Origin: Pseudacidovorax sp.
GTDB lineage: Bacteria > Pseudomonadota > Gammaproteobacteria > Burkholderiales > Burkholderiaceae_C
Assembly (NCBI RefSeq): GCF_017991995.1
Contig: NZ_JAGOPN010000004.1
Coordinates: 214,245 to 278,244 of the forward strand
Length of the DNA stretch: 64,000 bases
Reading direction: 5' to 3'
A program made the translations under genes and the position numbers. Shown one piece after another: positions 9,316 to 18,365 of the stretch (position 1 is the first letter of the stretch; each line of letters opens with the position of its first letter). The notes beneath the pieces were generated by a model that saw only the letters and a program-made list of their open reading frames with translations, was not told where the DNA came from and made no database searches.

Positions 9316-10085
9316 CCACCTCCCCGACGACGATCTTCCGGCGTGGCCAGCGCCTGGCCTGCGCCTGCCTGGCCGTTGCCGCACTGGGCGGCAGCCTGGC
9401 GGGTTGCGTTCCGCTGGTGGTGGGCGGTGCCGCGGCCGCGGGCATCGGCACCCTGGCGCTGGACCGTCGCAGCTCCGGGGCGCAGCTCGACGACCAGGCC
9501 ATCGAGTTGCGCGCCGCCGCCCGCATCCGCGAGATCGCCAACGACGACATGAACGTCACGGTGATCAGCTTCAACCGCACGGCCCTGCTGACCGGCACCG
9601 TGGGCAGCGAGGCCGACAAGCAGCGCGCCGGCGAGGTGGTGCGCACCGCGCCCAATGTGCGCGCAGTCGTCAACGAGGTGGTGGTGGGGCCGGCCCTCAA
9701 CATCGCCCGCCGTTCCAACGACACCTACCTGACTACCAAGGTCAAGGCCTCGCTGCTGGACGCGTCCGACGTGCCCGCCAACTCGATCAAGGTGGTGACC
9801 GAGGGCGGGGTGGTCTACCTGATGGGCCTGGTCACCCGCCGCGAGGCCGACCGCGCGACCGACATCACGCGCGGCATCTCCGGCGTCGAGAAGGTGGTGC
9901 GGGTCTTCGAATTCGTCGGCGACGACGGCCAGTCCCTGCCCGGCGGCGTCGGCCCCTCGCAGACCGTGCCCGGCACCGACGGCTCGCGGGTGCCGCTGCC
10001 GCCCATGGCGCCGCTGCCAGCGCCCGCTGCCCCAGCGGCCGCACCCGCACCAGTGCCGGGCGTGGTCACTTCGCCCGTGCGCTGA
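9312..10085 (+). CDS. dolP: BON-domain outer-membrane lipoprotein (DolP/YraP-like)
   Basis: 257 residues. The signal peptide ends at a lipobox (LAGC, Cys32) followed by a Gly/Ala-rich linker. Two BON domains follow, at about residues 62-130 and 135-205, each with the family pattern TALLTGTV and GGVVYLMGLV. The C-terminal 50 residues are a Pro/Ala tail not found in E. coli DolP. DolP supports outer-membrane integrity and BAM function in the periplasm. The start overlaps the stop of the diaA-like gene by 4 nt, reproducing the yraN-diaA-dolP order of enterobacteria. Function is transferred from the family and the synteny. Confidence 0.85.
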   Translation: MTTSPTTIFRRGQRLACACLAVAALGGSLAGCVPLVVGGAAAAGIGTLALDRRSSGAQLDDQAIELRAAARIREIANDDMNVTVISFNRTALLTGTVGSEADKQRAGEVVRTAPNVRAVVNEVVVGPALNIARRSNDTYLTTKVKASLLDASDVPANSIKVVTEGGVVYLMGLVTRREADRATDITRGISGVEKVVRVFEFVGDDGQSLPGGVGPSQTVPGTDGSRVPLPPMAPLPAPAAPAAAPAPVPGVVTSPVR

Positions 10086-10224
10086 TCGGTTCCTGCAAAC
10101 CGACTGTCCGCGCAGACCACTTGAGCGCGTGCGCACTGTTGGGCCGGCAACAGGCGGATGCGCCAAGGCGTTCGCAACGCCAGCCGCGCTGGTGCTCGAC
10201 TGACTCGAGAGGCCGCGGAGCAGG

Positions 10225-10405
10225 CCACGCCAGTGCACCCCAGGAACTGGCTTTGCCAGGCCTGCGGGTGCGCCCCCCTCCAAGCCGAAGGCGCCAGAGA
10301 GGGGCTGAGGGCCGCGGCTCCAAGCCTGCCTGCGCAGGCTTGGACGTGCCCGAAGAGCAGCCGCCTCTGGCGGCCGCCCGGAGCCGCGAAGCGGCATGGG
10401 GGGTG
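10225..10405 (-). repeat. Dispersed intergenic repeat, copy B
   Basis: This fills most of the 324-bp gap between two convergent genes; I see no gene in the gap. The core contains a GGAACTGGCTTTGCCAGGCC-type hairpin and a GTGCGCCCCCCTCCAAGC block. It matches, in opposite orientation, the copies at 15951 and 27254, and ends with GCGAAGCGGCATGGGG. The inner part (10310-10370) is an unrelated insertion rich in short palindromes. Confidence 0.7.
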
Positions 10406-10409
10406 CTCT

Positions 10410-11330
10410 CTATTTCAGTCGCGTGATGAGGCTGGAGGTGTCCCACCGGGCGCCGCCGGCCTGCTGCACGTCGGCATAGAACTGGTCCACCAGCGCCGTC
10501 ACCGGCAGGCGCGCCCCGTTGCGCTTGGCCTCGTCCAGCACCAGGCCCAGGTCCTTGCGCATCCAGTCCACGGCAAAGCCGAAGTCGAAGCGGCCGGCCA
10601 CCATGGTCTTGCCGCGGTTGTCCATCTGCCAGCTCTGGGCGGCGCCCTTGCCGATCACCTCCAGCACTTTCTCCATGTCCAGGCCGGCACGCTGGCCGAA
10701 GGCGATGGCCTCGGACAGGCCCTGCACCAGCCCGGCGATGCAGATCTGGTTGACCATCTTGGCGAGCTGGCCGGCGCCGCTGTCGCCCAGCAGCGTGACG
10801 GCGCGGGCGAAGGCACCGATCGCGGGCTCCACCTGCGCGAACACCGTCGCGTCGCCGCCGCACATCACCGTGAGCATGCCGTTCTGCGCGCCGGCCTGGC
10901 CACCGGAGACCGGGGCGTCGATGAAATGCAGGCCCTGGGCGCTCGCGGCGGCGGAAAGCTCGCGCGCCACCTCGGCCGAGGCCGTGGTGTGGTCCACGAA
11001 GACCGCGCCGGGCTTCATGCCGGCGAAGGCGCCCGTCTCGCCCAGCACCACGGAGCGCAGATCGTCGTCGTTGCCCACGCAGCAGAACACGATGTCGGCG
11101 CCGGCCGCCGCCTCGCGCGGGGAGGGCGCCGAGGCGTGCGCGGCGCCGAATTCCTGCACCCAGGCGGCCGACTTGTCGGCATTGCGGTTGTAGACGGTGA
11201 CGCGGTGGCCCGCGGCGGCGAGGTGGGCAGCCATGGGATAGCCCATCACGCCGAGGCCGAGGAAGGCGACGGAGCGGGCCGATACGGCGGCGTAGGACTT
11301 GGGGTTGAAAGAGGGAGAGGATGTGCTCAT
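10410..11330 (-). CDS. NAD(P)-dependent beta-hydroxyacid dehydrogenase (3-hydroxyisobutyrate dehydrogenase / tartronate-semialdehyde reductase family)
   Basis: 306 residues. The N-terminal Rossmann fold carries GLGVMGYPMAAHLAAAGH, the dinucleotide loop. The substrate-binding signature DAPVSGGQAGAQNG and the catalytic-lysine region GAGQLAKMVNQ follow. The all-alpha C-terminal domain ends with KDLGLVLDEAK. These establish the family, which oxidises 3-hydroxyisobutyrate or reduces tartronate semialdehyde. The precise substrate cannot be told from sequence. The gene stands alone: a pilU gene lies 105 bp upstream in the same direction, and the 3' side faces a repeat element. Confidence 0.87.
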   Translation of the reverse strand: MSTSSPSFNPKSYAAVSARSVAFLGLGVMGYPMAAHLAAAGHRVTVYNRNADKSAAWVQEFGAAHASAPSPREAAAGADIVFCCVGNDDDLRSVVLGETGAFAGMKPGAVFVDHTTASAEVARELSAAASAQGLHFIDAPVSGGQAGAQNGMLTVMCGGDATVFAQVEPAIGAFARAVTLLGDSGAGQLAKMVNQICIAGLVQGLSEAIAFGQRAGLDMEKVLEVIGKGAAQSWQMDNRGKTMVAGRFDFGFAVDWMRKDLGLVLDEAKRNGARLPVTALVDQFYADVQQAGGARWDTSSLITRLK

Positions 11331-11435
11331 CCCGCTAGCTTAGCGGGCGATGGGCCGGCCCGCCTGCCCTCGGCAGGTGCGAAGGAATACGGCGGTACCG
11401 AGCCGTGCGGGCATGGCGGGCCCGGTCAGCCCGCC

Positions 11436-12572
11436 TCAGACCACCGACAGGTGCTCGGTGCCCGAACTCAGGTCCCGGCTGCGCGCGCGCTGGCTGTGCA
11501 GCTTGATCTGCAGGCGCAGGTCGTTGGTGGAGTCGGCGTTGCGCACGGCATCCTCGTACGAGATGGCGTACTGCTCGAACAGGTCGAACAGCGCCTGGTC
11601 GAAGGTCTGCATGCCCAGGTTGCGGCTCTTGCGCATCACTTCCTTCATCTCGCCCACCTGGCCCTTGAAGATCATGTCGGCGATCAGCGGCGTGTTGAGC
11701 ATGATCTCCACCGCCGCCACGCGGCCGCGGCCGTCTTCGGTGGGCACCAGCCGCTGGGAGATCATCGAGCGCAGGTTGAGCGACAGGTCCATGAGCAGCT
11801 GCTCGCGCCGGTCGTCGGGGAAGAAGTTGATGATGCGGTCCAGCGCCTGGTTGGCGTTGTTGGCGTGCAGCGTGGCCAGGCACAGGTGGCCGGTCTCGGA
11901 GAAGATGATCGCGTTCTCCATGGCCGTGCGGTCGCGGATCTCGCCCATCAGGATCACGTCGGGCGCCTGGCGCAGGGCGTTCTTGAGCGCCGTCTCCCAG
12001 CTGTCGGTGTCGATGCCGATCTCGCGCTGCGTGACCACGCAGTTCTTGTGCGCATGCACGAACTCGATCGGGTCTTCGACGGTGACGATGTGGCCCTGGG
12101 TGTTCTCGTTGCGCCAGTCCAGCATGCCGGCCAGCGTGGTCGACTTGCCGGAGCCGGTGGCGCCCACCACGATCACCAGGCCGCGCTTGGTCATGGTGAC
12201 TTCCTTGAGCACCTGCGGCAGGTTCAGCCCGTCGATGGTGGGTGGCGTGGTCGGGATGGTCCGCAGCACCATGCCCACGCGGCCCTGCTGCACGAAGGCG
12301 TTGACGCGGAAGCGGCCGTAGCCGGCGGGCGAGATGGCGAAGTTGCATTCGCGCGTGCGCTCGAACTCCGAGGTCTGCCGGTCGTTCATCAGCGCCCGCG
12401 TCAGGGCCAGCGTGTGCTGCGGCGACAGCGGCTGCTGCGAGATCTTGACCACCTTGCCGTCGATCTTCACGGCCGGCGGGAAGTCGGCCGTGATGAACAG
12501 ATCGCTGCCCCCGCGGCTGACCATGAGTTTCAACAGGTCGGTGATGAACTGGCTGGCCTGATCGCGTTCCAT
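11436..12572 (-). CDS. pilU: Type IV pilus retraction ATPase accessory protein PilU
   Basis: 378 residues, the usual PilU length. There is a PAS-like N-terminal domain (SDLFITADFPPAVKIDGK), then the RecA-like core with Walker A GATGSGKSTT (residues 138-147), the Asp box (VTVEDPIEFVH), Walker B (DVILMGEIRD) and the His box (TGHLCLATLHANNANQALDRI). The sequence GRGRVAAVEIMLNTP and the helix with SRNLGMQTFDQAL are typical of PilU. It acts with PilT at the inner-membrane pilus machine to power retraction. pilT lies 85 bp upstream, so the two form a pilTU operon. Confidence 0.95.
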   Translation of the reverse strand: MERDQASQFITDLLKLMVSRGGSDLFITADFPPAVKIDGKVVKISQQPLSPQHTLALTRALMNDRQTSEFERTRECNFAISPAGYGRFRVNAFVQQGRVGMVLRTIPTTPPTIDGLNLPQVLKEVTMTKRGLVIVVGATGSGKSTTLAGMLDWRNENTQGHIVTVEDPIEFVHAHKNCVVTQREIGIDTDSWETALKNALRQAPDVILMGEIRDRTAMENAIIFSETGHLCLATLHANNANQALDRIINFFPDDRREQLLMDLSLNLRSMISQRLVPTEDGRGRVAAVEIMLNTPLIADMIFKGQVGEMKEVMRKSRNLGMQTFDQALFDLFEQYAISYEDAVRNADSTNDLRLQIKLHSQRARSRDLSSGTEHLSVV

Positions 12573-12657
12573 GGTGGCTCCAGAAAGGTGGGAATGGGGG
12601 ACGGGCGGGACGGCAGAGGGGGCGCCCCAGGGAATGGAGGAAGGGCGCCGCCCCGGG

Positions 12658-13701
12658 TCAGCCTGGGAAATTCTCGGGCGTCTTGGCCTTGCCGCGGGCC
12701 TCGGCCGCGCTGATGACCCCGCGCCGCACGAGGTCGACCAGGCACTGGTCCAGCGTCTGCATGCCCATGCTCTGGCCGGTCTGGATGCTCGAGTACATCT
12801 GCGCCACCTTGGCCTCGCGGATCAGGTTGCGGATGGCCGGCGTGCCCAGCATGATCTCGTGCGCCGCCACGCGGCCGGCGCCGTCCTTGGTCTTGCACAG
12901 CGTCTGCGAGATCACCGCCTGCAGCGATTCGGACAGCATCGCCCGCACCATCTCCTTCTCCTCGCCTGGGAAGACGTCGATGATCCGGTCGATGGTCTTG
13001 GCGGCGCTGGAGGTGTGCAGCGTGCCGAACACCAGGTGGCCCGTCTCGGCCGCCGTGAGCGCCAGGCGGATGGTCTCCAGGTCGCGCAGCTCGCCCACCA
13101 GGATCGCGTCCGGGTCCTCGCGCAGCGCCGAGCGCAGGGCGTTGGCGAAGCTCAGGGTCATCGGCCCGACCTCGCGCTGGTTGATCAGGCACTTCTTGGA
13201 CTCGTGCACGAACTCGATCGGGTCCTCCACCGTCAGGATGTGGCCGTACTCGGTCTCGTTGAGGTGGTTGACCATCGCCGCCAGCGTGGTCGACTTGCCC
13301 GAGCCGGTCGGCCCCGTTACCAGCACCAGCCCGCGCGGCTTGAGCGCCAGCTCGCCGAAAATCCGCGGCGCATTCAGCTGCTCCAGCGTCAGTACCTTCG
13401 ACGGAATCGTCCGGAACACCGCCGCGCAGCCGCGCTGCTGGTTGAAGGCATTGACCCGGAAGCGCGCCAGGCCCTCGATCTCGAACGAGAAGTCGATCTC
13501 CAGGAACTCCTCGTAATGCTTGCGCTGCGCGTCGTTCATGATGTCGTACACCATGGCATGCACCTCCTTGTGCTCCATGGGGTCGAGGTTGATGCGGCGC
13601 ACATCGCCATGCACGCGGATCAGCGGCGGCAGGCCGGCCGAGAGGTGCAGGTCCGAGGCCTTGTTCTTGACGCTGAATGCCAGCAACTGGGTGATGTCCA
13701 C
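12658..13701 (-). CDS. pilT: Type IV pilus retraction ATPase PilT
   Basis: 347 residues, full length. The N-terminus DITQLLAFSVKNKASDLHLSAGLPP is the PilT signature. Walker A GPTGSGKSTT spans 130-139. The Asp box (HILTVEDPIEFVHESKK), Walker B (DAILVGELRD), His box (TGHLVFGTLHTSSAAKTIDRI) and the AIRNLIRE retraction motif are intact. It depolymerises pilin in twitching motility and DNA uptake. It begins 48 bp from the divergent yggS gene, and the shared gap contains a CGTTT-TG-AAACG palindrome (13726-13737). Confidence 0.96.
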   Translation of the reverse strand: MDITQLLAFSVKNKASDLHLSAGLPPLIRVHGDVRRINLDPMEHKEVHAMVYDIMNDAQRKHYEEFLEIDFSFEIEGLARFRVNAFNQQRGCAAVFRTIPSKVLTLEQLNAPRIFGELALKPRGLVLVTGPTGSGKSTTLAAMVNHLNETEYGHILTVEDPIEFVHESKKCLINQREVGPMTLSFANALRSALREDPDAILVGELRDLETIRLALTAAETGHLVFGTLHTSSAAKTIDRIIDVFPGEEKEMVRAMLSESLQAVISQTLCKTKDGAGRVAAHEIMLGTPAIRNLIREAKVAQMYSSIQTGQSMGMQTLDQCLVDLVRRGVISAAEARGKAKTPENFPG

Positions 13702-13749
13702 GCGCGACCTCTCTAGACTTCGTGACGTTTTGAAACGGTTTCAGCAATT

Positions 13750-14472
13750 ATGACTACGACGAGTGAGCAGCTCCAGCAGGTTCATGCACGGATCGTGCGC
13801 GCCTGCGAGGCGACCGGCCGCGATCCGGCCGGCGTGCGGCTGCTGGCCGTCTCCAAGACCTTCGGCCCCGAGGCGGTGCGCGACGCCTTTGCCGCCGGAC
13901 AGCGGGCCTTCGGCGAGAACTACGTGCAGGAAGGCCTGGACAAGATCGCCGCCCTCGGCGACCTGCGCCCGCAGCTCGAATGGCACTGCATCGGCCCGCT
14001 GCAGAGCAACAAGACGCGGCCGGTGGCCGAGCAGTTCGACTGGGTGCACAGCGTGGACCGGCTGAAGATCGCCCAGCGGCTGTCGCAGCAGCGGCCGGCC
14101 GGTCTGCCGCCGCTGCAGGTGTGCCTGCAGGTCAACATCGACGGCGGCGCCAACAAGTCGGGCGTGACGCCGGAGGAGGCCGAGGCGCTGGCGCGCGAGG
14201 TGGCGGCGCTGCCGCAACTGGCGTTGCGCGGACTGATGGCCATTCCCGAGCCCCAGCCCGATGCCGCGGCCGAGCGGGCGGTCTTCGCCGAGGTGGCCGA
14301 TCTGGCCGTCCGGCTGCGCGACGCGCTCGGCCTGCCGCTGGACACCCTGTCGATGGGCATGAGTGCCGACCTGGAATCGGCCATCGCCGCCGGCAGCACG
14401 ATGGTGCGGGTGGGCACGGCCATCTTCGGCGGCCGGCCGCGCGCCGGGGCCGCCGCCGCGCCGGCCGCCTGA
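13750..14472 (+). CDS. yggS: YggS-family pyridoxal-phosphate homeostasis protein (PLPBP)
   Basis: 240 residues. It is a single TIM-barrel domain of the alanine-racemase N-terminal type. The PLP lysine is Lys36 in LLAVSKTFG. Other hallmarks are [38 protein letters not shown], the [26 protein letters not shown] phosphate-binding end, and the missing racemase C-domain. It buffers PLP in the cytosol and affects amino-acid metabolism. It is divergent from pilT, a very conserved arrangement in proteobacteria. The C-terminal Ala-rich tail is a local extension. Confidence 0.95.
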   Translation: MTTTSEQLQQVHARIVRACEATGRDPAGVRLLAVSKTFGPEAVRDAFAAGQRAFGENYVQEGLDKIAALGDLRPQLEWHCIGPLQSNKTRPVAEQFDWVHSVDRLKIAQRLSQQRPAGLPPLQVCLQVNIDGGANKSGVTPEEAEALAREVAALPQLALRGLMAIPEPQPDAAAERAVFAEVADLAVRLRDALGLPLDTLSMGMSADLESAIAAGSTMVRVGTAIFGGRPRAGAAAAPAA

Positions 14473-14638
14473 TGCAGGGCCCGGCGGCGAGGCGGCCGGA
14501 CTGATCGAGCGCCCGGGCGCCCCGCCTTGCCGCTCGCGCATAAGGTCCGCCGCCGGCTGCATGGCCACTGGCGCGGCGCGGGCGGCCGGCCTATCGTCGC
14601 GGCCATCCGCATCACCGAGGCCCGGCGCCTTCCTCACC

Positions 14639-15919
14639 ATGCAGCAGTCCAGCGAACTCTCCTACGTCCACCCGTCCTCCACCAGCCCCTGGGGTACCTA
14701 CCTGTCGCAGGTCGACCGCGTGGTGCCCTACCTCGGCCACCTGGGCCGCTGGGCCGAGACCCTCAAGCGCCCCAAGCGGGCGCTGATCGTGGACGTACCG
14801 ATCGAGATGGACGACGGCACCATCGCCCACTTCGAGGGCTTCCGCGTGCAGCACAACCTGTCGCGCGGCCCGGGCAAGGGCGGCGTGCGCTTCCACCCCG
14901 ACGTGACGCTGGAAGAAGTGATGGCCCTGTCGGCCTGGATGACCGTCAAGTGCGCCGCCGTCAACCTGCCCTACGGCGGCGCCAAGGGCGGGATCCGCGT
15001 CGATCCCAAGAAGCTGTCGCAGAACGAGCTGGAGAAGATGACCCGCCGCTACACCAGCGAGATCGGCCTCATCATCGGCCCGCATTCGGACATTCCGGCG
15101 CCGGACGTCAACACCAACGGCCAGATCATGGCCTGGATGATGGACACCTATTCGATGAACACCGGCTCGACCGCCACGGGCGTGGTCACCGGCAAGCCGA
15201 TCCACCTGGGCGGCTCGCTGGGCCGGGTCAAGGCCACCGGCCGGGGCGTGTACGTGACCGGCCGCGAAGCGGCGCGCCGCCTGGGCCTGCCGCTGCAGGG
15301 CGCGCGCGTGGCCGTTCAGGGCTTCGGCAACGTGGGTTCGGTGGCGGCCGAACTGTTCGCCGAGGCGGGCGCCAAGGTGGTGGCCGTGCAGGACCACACC
15401 GGCACCCTGGTGAACGAAGGCGGCTTCGACATGCCGGCGCTGATGGCCCATTCGCGCCGCACCGGCGGCATCGCGGGATTCGGTGCTGGCGAGCAGGTGG
15501 ACAACGAGGCCTTCTGGGACGTGCCCACCGACATCCTGATCCCGGCCGCGCTGGAAGGCCAGATCAGCGCCGAGCGCGCCCGTCGCATCACGGCCCGCCT
15601 GGTGCTCGAAGGCGCGAACGGCCCGACGGTGCCGCAGGCCGACGACATCCTGGCCGAGCGTGGCGTGCTCGTGGTGCCCGACGTCATCTGCAATGCCGGC
15701 GGCGTGACGGTCTCGTACTTCGAATGGGTGCAGGATTTCTCCAGCTTCTTCTGGACCGAGGACGAGATCAACCAGCGGCTGGACCGGATCATGGTCGGCG
15801 CGCTGGAGCACATCTGGAACAAGGCCGACGAGCACCACATCGCACTGCGCACTGCGACCTTCGCGGTGGCGTGCGAGCGCATCCTGGCCGCGCGCCAGGA
15901 ACGCGGACTGTATCCATGA
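14639..15919 (+). CDS. gdhA: NAD(P)-specific glutamate dehydrogenase (Glu/Leu/Phe/Val dehydrogenase family)
   Basis: 426 residues from the ATG at 14639; the frame is open further upstream, but this start fits the family. The substrate domain carries [13 protein letters not shown] and the catalytic-lysine motif [14 protein letters not shown] (Lys116). The coenzyme domain carries the Rossmann loop [17 protein letters not shown] and VLEGANGPT. The length and the 'amino-acid GDH' motif set are those of the hexameric 420-450 residue enzymes that interconvert glutamate and 2-oxoglutarate plus ammonium. Coenzyme preference is not decided here. The 166 bp upstream contain no other gene; the repeat element downstream marks the operon end. 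Confidence 0.92.
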   Translation: MQQSSELSYVHPSSTSPWGTYLSQVDRVVPYLGHLGRWAETLKRPKRALIVDVPIEMDDGTIAHFEGFRVQHNLSRGPGKGGVRFHPDVTLEEVMALSAWMTVKCAAVNLPYGGAKGGIRVDPKKLSQNELEKMTRRYTSEIGLIIGPHSDIPAPDVNTNGQIMAWMMDTYSMNTGSTATGVVTGKPIHLGGSLGRVKATGRGVYVTGREAARRLGLPLQGARVAVQGFGNVGSVAAELFAEAGAKVVAVQDHTGTLVNEGGFDMPALMAHSRRTGGIAGFGAGEQVDNEAFWDVPTDILIPAALEGQISAERARRITARLVLEGANGPTVPQADDILAERGVLVVPDVICNAGGVTVSYFEWVQDFSSFFWTEDEINQRLDRIMVGALEHIWNKADEHHIALRTATFAVACERILAARQERGLYP

Positions 15920-15950
15920 CCCACCCCGTTTGGTTTTCTCACTGCGTGTA

Positions 15951-16044
15951 GAAAACCCATCCCCCTCAAGGGGCACACCCGCGGGCCCGGCAAAGCCGGT
16001 TCCCAGGGTGCACTGGCGTGGCCTGCTCCGAGGCCCTCCCGGCA
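15951..16044 (+). repeat. Dispersed intergenic repeat, copy C
   Basis: It begins with CCCATCCCCCTCAAGGGG and continues with the hairpin CCCGGCAAAGCCGGTTCCC and GTGCACTGGCGTGGCCTGCTCC. It is in the same orientation as the copy at 27254 and opposite to 10225. It lies in the gap between the glutamate dehydrogenase and the DUF2242 lipoprotein; nothing else is recognisable in that 282-bp gap. Confidence 0.7.
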
Positions 16045-16201
16045 CGAGGGAGCGCGTGTCAGACCGGCGGTAGAAGTCGCGCGGTGCGGTGTGGCGCGCT
16101 TGGGTCCAGCACGGCAGCGGGACGGCGCTGCTACGGGGAACCGGGCCCATCTCGCGGCATCCAAGCCACGCCCCGGCCGTCGGCCGGGCGACACTTGCGG
16201 G

Positions 16202-16825
16202 ATGACGACGATGCGAACTAAAGCGGGGCGCGGCTGGAGCGCCGTGGGGATGGTGGTGCTGGCCGCCGTGCTGACCGGTTGCGGCAGCGCGCCGAAGGGC
16301 AAAGGTGCCAAGGACCTGGCGACCGAAGACTTCGAGGCGACCAACACCCACACTCGCATCTACGATGCCACGGTGGGCCAGACCTGCGAGGCGGCGCGGC
16401 GGGCATTGCTGAGCCAGGGCTACATGATCACCGCGGCGGCCGCCGAGCAGGTGACGGGGCGCAAGAGCTTCCAGCCCGAGGGCGAGGTGCATGTGGAGGT
16501 CGAGTTCCGCGTGGTCTGCGCCCAGGAGCAGGGCGACAACGGCCAGCCGGCCGCCATCGCCTTTGCCACCGCCGTGCAGGACCGCTACGGGCTCAAGAAG
16601 GTCAACAACTCGGCGAGCGTGGGCGTCGGGGCCTTCGGGTCGCTGTCGCTGCCCTTCACCTCCAGCAACGACGCCATGGTCAAGGTGGCCAGCCAGACGC
16701 TCACCGACGACCGCTTCTACGAAGGCTTCTATGCGCTGCTGGAGCGCTACCTGGCCCGCACCGAACCGGCGGTGGCCACGCCCGTCACCGAGGGGGCGGC
16801 GAAGCCGACGCCATCCCCCCGCTAG
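16202..16825 (+). CDS. DUF2242 lipoprotein
   Basis: 207 residues from the ATG at 16202; the longer frame from 16091 has a non-signal-like leader. The signal peptide ends in LTGC (lipobox). The mature part has YDATVGQTCEAARRALLSQGYMI, which matches the DUF2242 pattern of Burkholderiales, with a conserved Cys and later VEFRVVCA. It ends in a Pro-rich tail. Function is unknown; lipidation suggests an outer- or inner-membrane anchor facing the periplasm. Its last 41 bp overlap tail-to-tail with the receiver gene on the other strand. Confidence 0.75.
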   Translation: MTTMRTKAGRGWSAVGMVVLAAVLTGCGSAPKGKGAKDLATEDFEATNTHTRIYDATVGQTCEAARRALLSQGYMITAAAAEQVTGRKSFQPEGEVHVEVEFRVVCAQEQGDNGQPAAIAFATAVQDRYGLKKVNNSASVGVGAFGSLSLPFTSSNDAMVKVASQTLTDDRFYEGFYALLERYLARTEPAVATPVTEGAAKPTPSPR

Positions 16826-17186
16826 CCGGCGTGGCCAGGGCATCGGCCAGCGCATCGATGCCGAAGGGCTTGCGCAGCCATTGCGTGTTGGCCGGCAGCT
16901 CGCGTGGAGACGGCCGGCCGGTGGCAAAGATGATGCGCACCGGATCGCGCACGCCCAGCGCCTCGGCCAGCTCCAGCCCCGACAGCGCCGGCAGCCCCAC
17001 ATCGATCATCACCACATCGAAGGCGCCGTCGAGGTAGCGGTCGCGCGCGGTCTCGGCGCTGCTCACCCCGGTCGCCCAATGGCCCAGAAGCTTCAGCATC
17101 TCCAGCGTGGTCTGCAGCACGTCGGGATCGTCTTCGACAACCAGGACGCGCAGGGCAGAACCAGGGGGAGAGGCGGATTCGGGCAT
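16785..17186 (-). CDS. Stand-alone response-regulator receiver (CheY-like)
   Basis: 133 residues, a single receiver domain with no output domain. The acidic pocket is Glu18-Asp19-Asp20, the phosphoacceptor is Asp62 in VVMIDVGLPALSG, the switch Thr is Thr89 (IIFATG), and the conserved Lys is Lys106 (WLRKPFG). All catalytic positions are intact, so it should be phosphorylated by a histidine kinase not encoded in this window. The 18-residue C-terminal tail is Ala/Ser/Pro-rich. Its 3' end overlaps the DUF2242 gene by 41 bp on the opposite strand. Upstream, GCGACA-N5-TGTCGC (17232-17248) is a possible operator. Confidence 0.82.
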   Translation of the reverse strand: MPESASPPGSALRVLVVEDDPDVLQTTLEMLKLLGHWATGVSSAETARDRYLDGAFDVVMIDVGLPALSGLELAEALGVRDPVRIIFATGRPSPRELPANTQWLRKPFGIDALADALATPASGGMASASPPPR

Positions 17187-17231
17187 GGGTGAGAGCGGGC
17201 GCAGCAGGGGTGATACGACTATGGGCTACCC

Positions 17232-17248
17232 GCGACATTCACTGTCGC
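17232..17248 (-). promoter_or_regulatory. Inverted repeat upstream of the receiver gene
   Basis: Perfect arms GCGACA and TGTCGC with a 5-bp centre, 46 bp before the receiver start, in an otherwise featureless 147-bp gap between two minus-strand genes. It could be an operator or an RNA hairpin; no regulator can be assigned. Confidence 0.35.
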
Positions 17249-17333
17249 CCGAGCGGTCGACGAAGCGTGTAGGAACAACGCCCTTTGTCAGCAGACGTGA
17301 CGCAGACGCCCGAGCGCCCAATCGCCCAGTGGC

Positions 17334-18281
17334 TCAGCCGCGCGCCAAAGTGGACTTGCCCAGCAGGCTTTCGATGAGTTCCACCGCGATCTCCGCACTG
17401 CGGTTGCGCACGTCCAGCGCAGGGTTGAGCTCCACCACATCCAGCGAGCCCAGGCGGCCCGTGTCCGCGATCATCTCCATGCACAGCTGCATCTCGCGAT
17501 AGCCGGGGCCGCCGCGCACGCCGGTGCCCACGCCGGGCGCGACGTCCGGGTCCAGGCAGTCGATGTCGAAGCTCACGTGGAGGTGGGTGTCCTCGTCCAT
17601 GCCGTGCAGGGCCTCGGTCATGGTGGTGCGCATGCCGTGCTCGTCGATGTGGCGCATGTCGAAGACCGTGAGGCCGAGGGTGCGGATGGCATCGCGCTCC
17701 GCCGCGTCGACGCTGCGGATGCCGATGAAGCGCAGCGCCTCGGCCTGCAGCGCGCCCGGCGTGCCGCTCCAGCCCGTCAGGGCGGCCGGCCCATGGCCCA
17801 GCAGGCAGGCCACCGGCATGCCATGGAGGTTGCCGCTGGGCGAGGTGGCCTCGGTGTTGACGTCGGTGTGGGCGTCGAGCCACAGCACCCGCAGTGTCTT
17901 GCCACGGCGGCGCGCATGCCAGGCGACGGCGCTGATGGAGCCGATGGCCAGGCAATGGTCGCCCCCCATCAGCAGAGGCAGATGGCCCGCGCCCAGCGCT
18001 GCGTCGACCGCGTCGTACACGCTGCGGTTCCACGCCACCGCCTCCTTGAGGTGGCGCAGCCCGCCTTCGGGCGCGCGCCAGGGCGTGGCGGGGCCAGCCA
18101 GATTGCCCCGGTCGACCACCGTCAGGCCCATGCGGGCCACGCACTCGGCCAGGCCCGCGACGCGCAGGGCATCCGGTCCCATGCCGCAGCCGCGCACGCT
18201 GGCACCCACGTCGGTGGGTGCGCCGATCAGGGCCACGGTGGTGGCTGCAGGGCTGGCGCTGGGGTCGAAGGTGGCTTGCAT
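17334..18281 (-). CDS. rocF: Arginase
   Basis: 315 residues. It is a ureohydrolase fold with all binuclear-manganese motifs: MGGDHCLAIG (His109), WLDAHTDVNTEATSPSGNLHGMP (Asp136, His138, Asp140) and SFDIDCLDPDVAPGVGT (Asp239, Asp241). The SPSGNLHGMP segment and GVRGGPGYRE are characteristic of true arginases rather than agmatinases. The enzyme hydrolyses L-arginine to ornithine and urea. No ornithine aminotransferase or arginine permease gene is adjacent. It is in the same direction as the solute-binding gene downstream in coordinates (18366) but separated from it by 84 bp with no shared-operon signal. Confidence 0.92.
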   Translation of the reverse strand: MQATFDPSASPAATTVALIGAPTDVGASVRGCGMGPDALRVAGLAECVARMGLTVVDRGNLAGPATPWRAPEGGLRHLKEAVAWNRSVYDAVDAALGAGHLPLLMGGDHCLAIGSISAVAWHARRRGKTLRVLWLDAHTDVNTEATSPSGNLHGMPVACLLGHGPAALTGWSGTPGALQAEALRFIGIRSVDAAERDAIRTLGLTVFDMRHIDEHGMRTTMTEALHGMDEDTHLHVSFDIDCLDPDVAPGVGTGVRGGPGYREMQLCMEMIADTGRLGSLDVVELNPALDVRNRSAEIAVELIESLLGKSTLARG

Positions 18282-18365
18282 CGGCTCAGTCTAGGCACGG
18301 ACGGTGAACACCGCATGCCAGCCAATGCCGACAACGGCGGTGCAGGCCGCCGGGACGCGCCGCGC

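Noticed and set aside
7620-10397. Minus-strand frame of 925 codons over yraN, diaA and dolP
   Set aside because: Runs across three well-supported plus-strand genes and has no domain.
17334-18281. Agmatinase or formimidoylglutamase
   Set aside because: The SPSGNLHGMP and GVRGGPGYRE segments are those of arginase.
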